A stretch of 64,000 nucleotides of DNA. Source: Synergistaceae bacterium DZ-S4 (GTDB lineage: Bacteria > Synergistota > Synergistia > Synergistales > Synergistaceae). The stretch covers positions 1 through 64,000 of the forward strand of contig JAPCWD010000002.1 in NCBI GenBank assembly GCA_025943965.1, read 5' to 3'. The notes below the pieces were generated by a model. It was not told where the DNA came from, searched no databases, and saw only the letters and a list, made by a program, of their open reading frames with translations. Position 1 is the stretch's first letter, and the number at the start of each line of letters is the position of its first letter. The position numbers and the translations under genes were made by a program. Positions 8,782 to 17,441 of this stretch are shown in pieces.

Positions 8782-9864
8782 ATGAAGACATACGAAGTAC
8801 CGCTTGTCCCGGGTCCGGTATCAGTTCCGGTAAAATTCAGGGAGGCTTATATGACTGATTTCGGAAGTTCTGACCTGGAAAAAGACTTCTATGAACTTTT
8901 GAAAGAGAACCAGAGACTTCTCAGAGAGATCCTCAAAACAACAAACAGTGTCACCATCCAGTCCGGAGAAGCTATGCTAGTTCTCTGGGGTGCACTGAAG
9001 AGCACGGTATGCCCGAAAGACAAGGTCCTGGCGCTCTCAAACGGTCTCTTTGGGCATGGTCTCGGAGAGATGGCGGAAGCTGTCGGCGCCGAGGTAAGGT
9101 ATCTTGAAGCAGAAGACGGCAGGTTCATTGAAAAAAACATACTGCAACGTGAACTCGATTCATTCCGGCCTGATGTTGTGACCGCAGTGCACTGTGAAAC
9201 CCCCAGCGGACTTCTCAACCCGATCGGCGATGCAGCTCCAATGATAAAAGAGAGCGGGGCCCTGTTTTGCGTTGATTTTGTCGCAAGCGCAGGAGGATCG
9301 GACGTAAGGGTGGACGAGTGGGGGATCGACCTGGGACTCCTTGGAAGCCAGAAATGCCTCTCACTCCTTCCGGACCTCTCCGTGCTGACGGTTAGCGAAA
9401 GAGCCTGGAGAGCTGCCGAAAGAGTCGACTATGCGGGCTACGACGCCGTTCTGCCGTGGAGAGATGCGGAGGAAAAGATGGAAATGCCCTGTACCCATAA
9501 CTGGCACGCCAACGCCGCAATGAACCTCTCGCTGAAGTCACTGCTCGAAGAGGGACTTGAGAATTCTTTCAGGCGACACAACGAAACAGCCGTATACTGC
9601 CGTTCAAGGATAGCGTCAATGGGACTCGAGCTGTATGCAAGGGAAGAGGAGCTGGCATCGCCGACGGTGACAGCGGTCAGGATACCCTCCGGATGGACCT
9701 GGCCGCGGCTAGATGCATCGCTCAGGGAACATGGCATGGCTGTGGGTGGGAGTTACGGACAGCTTGCCGGAAAGGTGTTCAGGATAGGACACATGGGATC
9801 ACAGGCAGATATCGGACTGGTACGAAAGGGCATGGATATTCTTGAGGAAGTGTTGAACAAATAG
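8782..9864 (+). CDS. Class V aminotransferase (serine-pyruvate/alanine-glyoxylate type)
   Basis: PLP-dependent enzyme of the alanine-glyoxylate/serine-pyruvate aminotransferase group, fold type I. The N-terminal LVPGPVSVP is typical; the PLP-binding Lys lies in LLGSQKCLSL (about residue 193), and the aspartate that contacts the PLP ring nitrogen is in CVDFVAS. The 360-residue length is slightly short but normal for the group. Related enzymes move amino groups between Ala, Ser, Gly and glyoxylate/pyruvate, or act on 2-aminoethylphosphonate; the substrate here is open. It is monocistronic with its own downstream hairpin. A function in glycine/serine supply would fit the glycine reductase elsewhere in the window, but that is inference. 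Confidence 0.82.
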   Translation: MKTYEVPLVPGPVSVPVKFREAYMTDFGSSDLEKDFYELLKENQRLLREILKTTNSVTIQSGEAMLVLWGALKSTVCPKDKVLALSNGLFGHGLGEMAEAVGAEVRYLEAEDGRFIEKNILQRELDSFRPDVVTAVHCETPSGLLNPIGDAAPMIKESGALFCVDFVASAGGSDVRVDEWGIDLGLLGSQKCLSLLPDLSVLTVSERAWRAAERVDYAGYDAVLPWRDAEEKMEMPCTHNWHANAAMNLSLKSLLEEGLENSFRRHNETAVYCRSRIASMGLELYAREEELASPTVTAVRIPSGWTWPRLDASLREHGMAVGGSYGQLAGKVFRIGHMGSQADIGLVRKGMDILEEVLNK

Positions 9865-9898
9865 GACAAGACCTTTCTTTCTTTTTGTATGACCTCTT

Positions 9899-9927
9899 GA
9901 AAGCGGGCCTGCTGCAGGTCCGTTTTC
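9899..9927 (+). terminator. Hairpin terminator after the aminotransferase gene
   Basis: A 13-bp stem (two G-U pairs) closed by a 3-nt loop, followed by AATCTTTC. The T-run is weak, but the stem is long and GC-rich in the middle. Confidence 0.65.
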
Positions 9928-9995
9928 AATCTTTCAGCGACTGTTCCTCTTTTTACTAAAAGTTTTATAAGTGAGTCATTTTTTGCTTTTTCTCA

Positions 9996-10047
9996 TTTTC
10001 AATCACCATATATAGTGTTATACTTAAAAAACGTTCACATATAGTGT
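9996..10047 (+). promoter_or_regulatory. Promoter with two NrdR-box-like sequences upstream of nrdR-nrdD-nrdG
   Basis: A -10 TATACT (10019-10024) pairs with a weak -35 (TTTTCA, 9996-10001, 17-bp spacer). The 16-mer at 10003-10018 (TCACCATATATAGTGT) matches the NrdR-box consensus acaCwAtATaTwGtgt at all but two positions and fills the spacer. A second, half-conserved copy (ACATATAGTGT at its 3' end, box 10032-10047) covers the likely start of transcription. Starts of the two boxes are 29 bases apart, close to three helical turns. This predicts autoregulation by NrdR. Confidence 0.72.
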
Positions 10048-10062
10048 CTAGGGGGAATTCTG

Positions 10063-10542
10063 ATGCGCTGTCCGGTATGCGGTGCACCTGAGACAAGAGT
10101 CATTGAAACCAGAAGCGTTGATGAGGGCAGGGTAAACCGGAGGAGGCGCGAATGCCCGGAGTGTCAGAACCGTTTTACCACTTACGAGAGGCTTGAAGAG
10201 AAAAACTACCTCTGGGTGGTCAAGAAGGACGGGAGCAGGGAGGCTTTTGACAGGGACAAACTTATGAAGGGACTTCAGAGAGCATGTGAAAAGCTGGCAG
10301 TCCCGCTTGAGAGGATAGAAGAAGCAGTTGCAGGCATTGAAGCGAAAGTAAGGGCAGGCGGACAGGGGGAGATCCCCACCTCAGTGATCGGAGAATATGC
10401 TTCAGAAGAGCTGAGAAAAATTAACAAAGTCGCTTACGTCAGGTTTGCGTCAGTTTACAGGGAATTCACTGATATCTCCAGCTTCACGCATGAGATAGCA
10501 AAACTACTGGAGGACAAGGAGGCACATCGTAATGGCAAATGA
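10063..10542 (+). CDS. nrdR: Transcriptional repressor NrdR
   Basis: ATP/dATP-sensing repressor of ribonucleotide reductase genes. The 159-residue protein has the N-terminal zinc ribbon (MRCPVCG and CPECQNRFTTYE, four Cys) followed by an ATP-cone domain (about residues 49-139, starting VVKKDGSREAFDRDKL). It is the first gene of an operon with its predicted targets nrdD and nrdG and lies behind NrdR-box-like sites. Its 3' end overlaps nrdD by 11 bases. Confidence 0.96.
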   Translation: MRCPVCGAPETRVIETRSVDEGRVNRRRRECPECQNRFTTYERLEEKNYLWVVKKDGSREAFDRDKLMKGLQRACEKLAVPLERIEEAVAGIEAKVRAGGQGEIPTSVIGEYASEELRKINKVAYVRFASVYREFTDISSFTHEIAKLLEDKEAHRNGK

Positions 10543-12667
10543 TGCATTACAGGAACCGGGGTCATATTTCGGCAAACAGGGAAAACTCTTTGAGAAGCAG
10601 GGGGAGTCTACAGACCTTGCGCTTATGGTCGATGCTCTCGCCCAGGAAGAAAGCTCTCCCTGGGATGCCAGCAGGATCAGGGACGCCCTTATAATAGAGG
10701 CAGGAGTCGATCCTGCCACAGCCGAAGGCATAGCACTTGAGGTGGAAGAGGAACTCCTGAGGTATGGGAGGAGCCATGTCACGACAACGATCATCCGTGA
10801 AATGGTCAACGTCAAGCTTTTTCAGAGAGGCCTGGAGGCAAAACTTGCCGACCACAGCAGGATAGGCCTTCCTGTACACGACCTTGAGAAGATGATGCTC
10901 ACCAAAAACAAGGAAAACAGCAATACGAGCCACAACCCAGAATCGATAAATCTTTCGATAGCAGAGATGGTCCTCAAGGAATACGCACTTACAAAAGTAT
11001 TCACAAAAGACGTAGCCGATGCGCATCTTAAGGGAGACATCCACCTGCATGACCTGGGAATGGTCAACCGTCCTTATTGTTCCGGGCAGAGCGTCGCGTA
11101 CGTTGCCCGCTACGGCCTTAATATCCCTTCTATAACAAGCGTCTCCAACCCGGCGAAGCACGCCGACGTGCTCCTTGCCCACATACTCAAGATGACATCG
11201 GTGCTGCAGAACCACTTTGCCGGAGCCATTGGATGGGACGCCGTCAACATGTACTTTGCCCCCTATCTGGTGGGGTGGACATACGATCAGCACAAACAAC
11301 TTGCACAGCAGCTGATATTTGAATTCAACCAGCTGGCCGGAGGCAGGGGCGGACAGGTGGCCTTCACAGATATAAACCTTTATTACGAGATACCAAACCA
11401 CTTCAGGGACGTCCCTGCGATCGGACCGGGAGGAAAATTTACCGGAAAGACATATGCCGACTACGATGCGGAATCGAAGCTCTTCCTGAAGGCGCTGTTT
11501 GACGTCTACATGGACGGAGACAGCAGAGGACAGCCATTCTTCTTCCCCAAGCCGCTGCTGCACATCACCGATTATTTCTTCAGGGAACCTGGTTGGGAAG
11601 AATTCCTTCATCAGGCCTGCGCCCTTTCGTCTGAAAAGGGTAACACATATTTTGTATTTGACCGGGGCGGAGTAGCGAAACTCTCAGAATGCTGCAGGCT
11701 CTCTTTTGAGCTGACGCCCGAGGACCTTGACGAGGCAAAGCACCCATGGAAGATGCGCTACTGTGCGCTGCAGAACGTGACACTGAACCTTCCGAGGGCA
11801 GCATACAGGTGCAACGGGGACGAAGAGGCTCTCTTTGAGATAATAGACGAAGAGATGGAACTGGCTGCGAAGGCGCATCTCCAGAAAAGGGCTTTCATAA
11901 AGAGCATACTGGACCTCGGCCTGCATGGTCCGCTAGCGGCACTCTGCGTATCACACGACGACGAGGGATACCTCAGGATGAGGAAGGCAAGCCACCTGAT
12001 CGGGATACTCGGCCTCAACGAGATGGTGGAGGCTGTTACCGGAAGCCAGCTTCACGAGAGCGAACATGCGGAACAGCTGGGCAAGGCCGTGATACAGTAT
12101 ATGGATCTCAAGTGCCAGCAGCTATCCGAAAGGCTTGGCCTAAAGATAGTGCTTGAACAGACTCCCGCAGAGAGCACCGCACTTCGCTTCGCCAAGCTTG
12201 ACCTGAGGTCATATCCCGATGTTGCCCGCCGGTACATTAAAGGAAGTTTCGAGACAGGTGAAATATATTACACAAACAGCACTCATCTCAATTATAAACT
12301 GGTCCAGGACCCTATAGACAAGGTAATGAGGGAAGGAGAGCTCCACCCGATGATCAAGGCGGGAGCCATCACCCACGTATGGATGGGAGAACACAAGCCC
12401 GATCCGGCGGCGCTGGCCTCCTTTGTCATCAAGACGTTCAGGCATTCAGAAAACGCGCAGGTCGCCTTCAGTCCCGAATTTACTATATGCAACGATTGCA
12501 ACCACATTGAGAGAGGGCTTTCCGATTCCTGCTCGAGATGCGGCTCTGAAGATGTCGACGGCATTACAAGGGTAACAGGGTATTTCACAAGGACTTCTTC
12601 CTGGAACGCAGGCAAGAGGGGAGAGCTCAGAGACAGGGCAAGAGGTCCGGTCAAGGCTCCGGTATGA
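10532..12667 (+). CDS. nrdD: Anaerobic ribonucleoside-triphosphate reductase (class III)
   Basis: Glycyl-radical enzyme that reduces ribonucleoside triphosphates to deoxyribonucleotides without oxygen. Order of parts: N-terminal ATP-cone regulatory domain (about residues 20-110), the ten-stranded barrel core, a Cys4 zinc site near the C-terminus (CNDC and CSRC, about 655-675) and the glycyl radical site RVTGYF with Gly683. The 711-residue length is normal. The radical loop reads VTGY rather than the VCGY seen in some NrdD proteins. The ATG at 10532 follows GGAGGACAAGGAGG. The stop overlaps nrdG (ATGA). Presence of only the oxygen-sensitive class here fits an anaerobe. Confidence 0.95.
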   Translation: MANDALQEPGSYFGKQGKLFEKQGESTDLALMVDALAQEESSPWDASRIRDALIIEAGVDPATAEGIALEVEEELLRYGRSHVTTTIIREMVNVKLFQRGLEAKLADHSRIGLPVHDLEKMMLTKNKENSNTSHNPESINLSIAEMVLKEYALTKVFTKDVADAHLKGDIHLHDLGMVNRPYCSGQSVAYVARYGLNIPSITSVSNPAKHADVLLAHILKMTSVLQNHFAGAIGWDAVNMYFAPYLVGWTYDQHKQLAQQLIFEFNQLAGGRGGQVAFTDINLYYEIPNHFRDVPAIGPGGKFTGKTYADYDAESKLFLKALFDVYMDGDSRGQPFFFPKPLLHITDYFFREPGWEEFLHQACALSSEKGNTYFVFDRGGVAKLSECCRLSFELTPEDLDEAKHPWKMRYCALQNVTLNLPRAAYRCNGDEEALFEIIDEEMELAAKAHLQKRAFIKSILDLGLHGPLAALCVSHDDEGYLRMRKASHLIGILGLNEMVEAVTGSQLHESEHAEQLGKAVIQYMDLKCQQLSERLGLKIVLEQTPAESTALRFAKLDLRSYPDVARRYIKGSFETGEIYYTNSTHLNYKLVQDPIDKVMREGELHPMIKAGAITHVWMGEHKPDPAALASFVIKTFRHSENAQVAFSPEFTICNDCNHIERGLSDSCSRCGSEDVDGITRVTGYFTRTSSWNAGKRGELRDRARGPVKAPV

Positions 12668-13362
12668 CAGTACCTGTAGATCCTGAAAGATTTATTGCGG
12701 GGGGATATCTCCCCGCATCTTTTTTAGACTGGGACGGACATGTCGCTGCAGTGGTATTCACACGTGGATGCAATTTCAGGTGTCCCTGGTGCCATAACAG
12801 CGAACTTGTACTTGGTAAGAGCGAAAAGCTGGACTTGGTCCGGATAACAGACGATATACGCAGGAGAAAAAAATTCCTTGACGGGGTCGTCCTTACAGGA
12901 GGGGAGCCTACACTTTGGAGCGGACTCTTCGATTTTATTCGGAAAATGAAAGAGCTTGAAATAAGCGTAAAACTTGACACCAACGGCTCGATGCCTGAGA
13001 TCCTTGAAAGGCTTCTTGAAGAGGACCTGGCGAGCCATGTGGCGATGGATGTCAAATCACCGATTGACAGATGTTCCCTCAAAAGAGTTACTGGAGTCGA
13101 TGCGGATCCTGAGGCCATAAGCAAAAGCATTGCCCTGATAAAAAGGGCAGCACCATCATATGAGTTCAGGACGACTTTTATCGACGGTCTCCTCACCATC
13201 GAAGACATGAAGAAAATCAGAAATGAGCTGGACGACGACTCTCACTGGGTGATACAGCCATTCAGGCCAGTCGGCTGCCTTGACCCCGATTTCTGCAGCC
13301 GTCCCCCGGCAGACCCAGACAGGCTCAAGAAAGAGTTCCCGGACATCAGGGTTAGAGGATGA
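12664..13362 (+). CDS. nrdG: Anaerobic ribonucleotide reductase-activating protein (radical SAM)
   Basis: Activase that installs the glycyl radical on NrdD using SAM and a 4Fe-4S cluster. The cluster cysteines are C36, C40 and C43 in GCNFRCPWCHN; the GGEP SAM motif is in VVLTGGEPTLW. At 232 residues it belongs to the longer NrdG2-like form rather than the roughly 155-residue E. coli type. It is translationally coupled to nrdD through a 4-base overlap. Confidence 0.93.
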   Translation: MTVPVDPERFIAGGYLPASFLDWDGHVAAVVFTRGCNFRCPWCHNSELVLGKSEKLDLVRITDDIRRRKKFLDGVVLTGGEPTLWSGLFDFIRKMKELEISVKLDTNGSMPEILERLLEEDLASHVAMDVKSPIDRCSLKRVTGVDADPEAISKSIALIKRAAPSYEFRTTFIDGLLTIEDMKKIRNELDDDSHWVIQPFRPVGCLDPDFCSRPPADPDRLKKEFPDIRVRG

Positions 13363-13368
13363 CCTTAC

Positions 13369-13408
13369 CATGTCTCTTTGATCATTGGGGACCATTGACA
13401 GAGACATG
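13369..13408 (+). other. Inverted repeat downstream of nrdG
   Basis: CATGTCTCT (13369-13377) is the exact reverse complement of AGAGACATG (13400-13408), with a 22-nt loop. There is no T-run. It may be an inefficient terminator of the nrd operon or an operator for the Liv operon that follows. A TTGACA hexamer (13395-13400) overlaps it, and a TATAAT (13432-13437) lies downstream, but their spacing (31 bp) does not make one promoter. Confidence 0.45.
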
Positions 13409-13506
13409 ATGAAAAAGATCTGTGAATGAGTTATAATTGTCGGCGCACAAGCACAATTTTTCAGTTTTTGTAATAAAAAATCCAGTTGAGAAGAGGGTGT
13501 TCTGCA

Positions 13507-14640
13507 GTGAAGTTAACGAAGAAGATCATGGTGGCTTTTTGTATCATACTCGTCATGGCAGGAATGGCTATGGCAGCAGATACGGTGAAGATCGGAGTTT
13601 ACCTCCCTGTAACAGGAGGAAACGCGATAGGCGGACAGCTTGAGCTTGACGGCGTTAAGCTGGCCCACAAGGAAGCACCGACCGTACTCGGTAAAAAGGT
13701 TGAGATCATATTCGTCGACAACAAGAGCGACAAGGTCGAAGCCGCAAATGCAGTCAAAAGGCTTGTAGAAAAAGAGAAGGTCAACGCAATAATTGGGACA
13801 TACGGTTCTTCGCTTGCAATGGCGGGGGGAGAAGTCGCCGAGAAGGCCCGTATCCCGATGGTGGGTACCTCCTGCACCAACCCCCTTGTTACCCAGGGCA
13901 AAAAGTACGTCTTCCGCGTATGCTTCATCGACCCCTTCCAGGGAGCAGGCGCAGCTGCCTTCGCCAAGGAAGAGCTGAAGGCAAAGACAGCGGCATGCCT
14001 TATAGAGGTAACTGAGGACTACAGCGTGGGACTCGCGTCATTCTTCGAGCGCAGTTTTACGAAAAACGGCGGCAAAATTGTTGCGAAACTGAACTATCAG
14101 AAGGGCGACCAGGACTTCACAGCCCAGCTTACGGAGATAATCAGCAAGAACCCTGATGTTCTTTACATCCCTGCAAACTTTGCCGAAGGCGCGATAATAA
14201 TGCGCCAAGCCAAGGAACTTGGCGCCAAGTTCAAAATTTTGGGCGGCGACGCAATGGACAACCCCGAAATAGTCAAGATCGGCGGAGACTCTGTCGAAGG
14301 TTTCAGCTACACTACATTCGCATATGCGCCCGAGATGCCCAAAATGAGCCCGATAGCCAAGAAATTCACAGAAAACTGGAAGAAAGCTTTCCCCGGCAAG
14401 GACCCCAACGCACTCACAGCATGCGGTTATGACAGCTATATGCTCATCCTCGATGCCATCAAGCGTGCAAACAGCGACGATCCTGAGAAGATAACGGCAG
14501 CTATCGCTGCAACAAAGAACTTCCCCGGAGTCACAGGAAATACAACGATCAACGCTTCCCACGACGCAGAGAAGTCTGTCGGGATCATGCAGATCAAGAA
14601 CGGTAAGAGGATATTCCTTACTGTAGTAGAACCTAAATAA
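13507..14640 (+). CDS. Branched-chain amino acid ABC transporter, periplasmic binding protein (second copy)
   Basis: Second Liv-type periplasmic receptor of the window, 377 residues. The signal peptide is MKLTKKIMVAFCIILVMAG followed by MAMAAD, cleaved by signal peptidase I. The mature N-terminus VKIGVYLPVTGGNAIGG and the segment GTSCTNPLVTQGKKYVFRVC place it in the same family as the first copy, with clear divergence between them, so the ligand range probably differs. The GTG at 13507 is preceded by GAGGG; an in-frame TTG at 13486 lies upstream of that site. It heads an operon of the same order as the first one. Confidence 0.93.
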   Translation: MKLTKKIMVAFCIILVMAGMAMAADTVKIGVYLPVTGGNAIGGQLELDGVKLAHKEAPTVLGKKVEIIFVDNKSDKVEAANAVKRLVEKEKVNAIIGTYGSSLAMAGGEVAEKARIPMVGTSCTNPLVTQGKKYVFRVCFIDPFQGAGAAAFAKEELKAKTAACLIEVTEDYSVGLASFFERSFTKNGGKIVAKLNYQKGDQDFTAQLTEIISKNPDVLYIPANFAEGAIIMRQAKELGAKFKILGGDAMDNPEIVKIGGDSVEGFSYTTFAYAPEMPKMSPIAKKFTENWKKAFPGKDPNALTACGYDSYMLILDAIKRANSDDPEKITAAIAATKNFPGVTGNTTINASHDAEKSVGIMQIKNGKRIFLTVVEPK

Positions 14641-14668
14641 TAAATTAACGGCATATGCTCCTAAGACG

Positions 14669-14694
14669 GGGGAGGGTTTATCCCTCCCCTTTTT
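14669..14694 (+). terminator. Intercistronic hairpin with T-run after the second binding-protein gene
   Basis: GGGGAGGG / CCCTCCCC with a 5-nt loop (TTTAT) and TTTTT directly after. It is a bona fide intrinsic terminator shape placed inside an operon, so probably a partial terminator that lowers permease relative to receptor expression. Confidence 0.8.
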
Positions 14695-14715
14695 CGAGAG
14701 CGGGGAGAATAAGTT

Positions 14716-15609
14716 ATGACTCTGGACATGTTTATTCAGCACGCATTCAATGCGTTGACGCTTGGAAGCCTTTATGGCCTGATCGCTATCGGCTACACCA
14801 TGGTCTACGGTATACTCAGGCTGATCAACTTCGCACACGGCGACATCTTCATGATAAGCGCCTACTTCGTTTTTTTTGCAATAACTCTGCTCAACCTTCC
14901 CTGGGTCGCAGCGGTCGTCCTTTCGATCGCGGGTACGGCACTTTTCGGAGTAATGGTGGACCGGATAGCCTACAGGCCTCTGAGGGATGCTCCGAGGATA
15001 TCAGCTCTCATAAGCGCGATCGGAGTATCATTTTTTATTGAAAATATCTGCCTGGTGCTCTTTACCGGGGTCCCGAAACCGATGCCCAGGCTTGAGATGC
15101 TTGTAACTGTAATGCAGTTTGGCAATATAAGGATCCTTCCGCTGGCAATATTTGTCCCAGTGAGTTCCTTCCTGCTCGTTGCGGCTCTTTTATGGGTGCT
15201 TTACAAAACTCCGCCCGGACTGGCGATGAGGGCCATATCAAAGGACATAGAGACGACCCGTCTGATGGGGGTCAGAGTAGACAGGATAATCGCCCTGACA
15301 TTCGCTATAGGCTCAGCCCTTGCAGCAGCCGCAGGCATAATGTGGGCGCTCAGGTATCCGCAGATCCACCCGTTCATGGGAGTCTTTCCCGGATTCAAGG
15401 CGTTCATCGCTGCGGTCTTCGGGGGCATTGGCTCTGTTCAGGGAGCGATGATCGGAGGTCTCCTGCTTGGATTCATTGAGATAATGATAATAGCGTTCTT
15501 CCCGGCACTTTCGGGTTACAGGGACGCTTTTGCCTTCGTGCTGCTTATAATGATACTTTTCGTAAAGCCTACCGGGCTGATGGGTGAGAAACTGGAGGAC
15601 AAGATATGA
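14716..15609 (+). CDS. livH: Branched-chain amino acid ABC transporter, permease LivH type (second copy)
   Basis: Membrane permease of the second Liv importer, 297 residues and about eight spans. N-terminal IQHAFNALTLGSLYGLIAIG, the INFAHGDIFM segment and the cytoplasmic LMGVRVDRI loop are the LivH hallmarks. The ATG follows GGGGAGAATAAGTT. Its stop overlaps the livM start (ATGA), showing coupling. Confidence 0.94.
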   Translation: MTLDMFIQHAFNALTLGSLYGLIAIGYTMVYGILRLINFAHGDIFMISAYFVFFAITLLNLPWVAAVVLSIAGTALFGVMVDRIAYRPLRDAPRISALISAIGVSFFIENICLVLFTGVPKPMPRLEMLVTVMQFGNIRILPLAIFVPVSSFLLVAALLWVLYKTPPGLAMRAISKDIETTRLMGVRVDRIIALTFAIGSALAAAAGIMWALRYPQIHPFMGVFPGFKAFIAAVFGGIGSVQGAMIGGLLLGFIEIMIIAFFPALSGYRDAFAFVLLIMILFVKPTGLMGEKLEDKI

Positions 15610-16652
15610 TGGAGAAAAAAACAAAGATCATTCTCAACCTCTCACTGACCCTTATGCTTGCGGTCTTTCTATGGTGGGCGCAGGGCAACCTCGACGGTTA
15701 CAAGGTACAGGTGCTTAACCTGATAGCGGTCAACGCTATCCTTGCACTCAGCCTCAACCTGATTTACGGCTTCACAGGAATGTTCTCGCTCGGCCATGCA
15801 GGTTTCATGGCGATAGGGGCCTATGTTAGCGCCATCCTGATCCTTCCTGCCGCACAAAAAGAGATGATGTACATACTTGAACCGATAATATGGCCGTTTT
15901 CCGTCCTGGAGGCACCCTTCTTTGTATCAGTCCTAGCGGGCGGCCTTGTCGCCGCGGTGCTGGGTCTTCTCATAGCCCTGCCCGTCCTTCGCCTGGGTGG
16001 AGACTATCTGGGGATAGCCACGCTCGGTTTTGCCGAGATAATAAGGGTGGTATTCACCAATATTACTCCTGTAACGAACGGAGCGCTGGGGCTGAAGGGA
16101 ATACCTCCATATGCCGATCTGGGGTGGAATTATTTCTGGTGCATCCTTACCTTCTACGTGATAGTAAAACTCCTCTCCAGCAACTTCGGGAACTGCCTCA
16201 GGGCCATACGCGACGATGAGGTCGCTGCAAAGGCCATGGGCATAAATACCTTTAAGTGCAAGGCGATATCATTTGCTGTAGGCGCTTTTTTTGCCGGAGT
16301 GGGGGGGGCGCTGATGGGAAGCCTGATCACGACGATCGACCCCAAGATGTTCAACTTTCAGCTTACTTTCAACATCCTTATGATAGTTGTTGCAGGCGGA
16401 CTTGGGTCGATAACAGGATCGATGGTCGGAGCGGTCGTCATAACAGTTCTGCTTGAATGGCTCAGGTTTGTCGAAGACACGATCGAGATAGGTTCCTTTG
16501 TGATCGCTGGCATCCCCGGAATGAGGATGGTCATCTTCTCACTGGTCCTTCTTTTCATTATCCTCTACCGCAGGGAAGGGATAATAGGGGGGTACGAGTT
16601 CAGCTGGGACAGCGTGGCCGGATGCTTCGGGAACAAAAAGGAGGACGAATAG
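15606..16652 (+). CDS. livM: Branched-chain amino acid ABC transporter, permease LivM type (second copy)
   Basis: Second permease subunit, 348 residues, longer than the first-copy LivM through an N-terminal membrane segment and an insertion around residues 75-105. It carries the LivM motif IYGFTGMFSLGHAGFMAIGA and the ATPase-contact loop CLRAIRDDEVAAKAMGIN. GGAGG lies 8 nt upstream of the ATG at 15606; a second ATG at 15609 is an alternative. livG follows directly. Confidence 0.93.
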   Translation: MMEKKTKIILNLSLTLMLAVFLWWAQGNLDGYKVQVLNLIAVNAILALSLNLIYGFTGMFSLGHAGFMAIGAYVSAILILPAAQKEMMYILEPIIWPFSVLEAPFFVSVLAGGLVAAVLGLLIALPVLRLGGDYLGIATLGFAEIIRVVFTNITPVTNGALGLKGIPPYADLGWNYFWCILTFYVIVKLLSSNFGNCLRAIRDDEVAAKAMGINTFKCKAISFAVGAFFAGVGGALMGSLITTIDPKMFNFQLTFNILMIVVAGGLGSITGSMVGAVVITVLLEWLRFVEDTIEIGSFVIAGIPGMRMVIFSLVLLFIILYRREGIIGGYEFSWDSVAGCFGNKKEDE

Positions 16653-17441
16653 ATGGCCAGATCCGTTCTCAAAACAGAAAAAGTGACGATACGGTTCGGC
16701 GGACTGACAGCCGTCGGAAACTTCACCATAGATATCGGCGAGGGAAGCATCTCCAGCCTGATCGGTCCGAATGGTGCGGGCAAGACCACATGCTTCAACA
16801 TAATCACCGGTTTTTACTCTCCCACTGAAGGCAAAGTCTTTTTTATGGGCAAAGATATAACCGGAATGAAGCCGCATGATGTGTGCAGAGCAGGTATTGC
16901 CAGGACATTCCAGAATATAAGGCTATTTGCGGGAGGCACTGTCCTTCAGAACGTAATGACGGCATGCTGGGTGCGCCAGAGATCGCCATGGTGGACAGCG
17001 CCGCTGATGCTTCCGGGTTTTCTCAGAGAAGAGCGCGGAATAAGGGAAAAATCGATGGAACTTCTGAATGCGGTCGGACTGGGGCATCTTTCAAAGGAGA
17101 TAGCTACCGGACTGCCTTACGGAGCCCAAAGAAGGCTTGAAATAGCAAGGGCGCTTGCCACTGAACCCAAACTCCTGCTGCTCGACGAACCTGCAGCCGG
17201 AATGAACCCCCAGGAAAGCCGGGAACTTATGGATTTCATAAGGCAGATAAGGGACAGGTTCGAACTTACCATCCTCCTTATCGAGCACGACATGAAGGTC
17301 GTCATGGGAGTATCCGAATGGATCAGAGTGCTCGACTACGGACAGCTGATCGCAGAAGGCACCCCTGCAGAGATACGTTCCAACTGCAAAGTTATTGAGG
17401 CATACCTCGGAAAGGAGGCTGCCGTCTGTGCTGAAAATTGA
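16653..17441 (+). CDS. livG: Branched-chain amino acid ABC transporter, ATPase LivG type (second copy)
   Basis: ATPase of the second Liv importer, 262 residues. Walker A LIGPNGAGKTTCFN, the LivG-specific ARTFQNIRLFAGG, signature LPYGAQRRLEIARA, Walker B LLLLDEPAAGMN and H-loop LIEHDMKVV are all intact. A strong AAGGAGGA precedes the ATG. Confidence 0.95.
   Translation: MARSVLKTEKVTIRFGGLTAVGNFTIDIGEGSISSLIGPNGAGKTTCFNIITGFYSPTEGKVFFMGKDITGMKPHDVCRAGIARTFQNIRLFAGGTVLQNVMTACWVRQRSPWWTAPLMLPGFLREERGIREKSMELLNAVGLGHLSKEIATGLPYGAQRRLEIARALATEPKLLLLDEPAAGMNPQESRELMDFIRQIRDRFELTILLIEHDMKVVMGVSEWIRVLDYGQLIAEGTPAEIRSNCKVIEAYLGKEAAVCAEN

Noticed and set aside
10562..11611. 349-codon open frame on the minus strand
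   Set aside because: It is antisense to the fully conserved nrdD, has no family resemblance and no Shine-Dalgarno; long antisense frames are common in this codon usage.
13395..13437. Promoter TTGACA ... TATAAT ahead of the second Liv operon
   Set aside because: Both hexamers are perfect, but 31 bases apart, which is too far to be one sigma-70 promoter; each lacks a proper partner.
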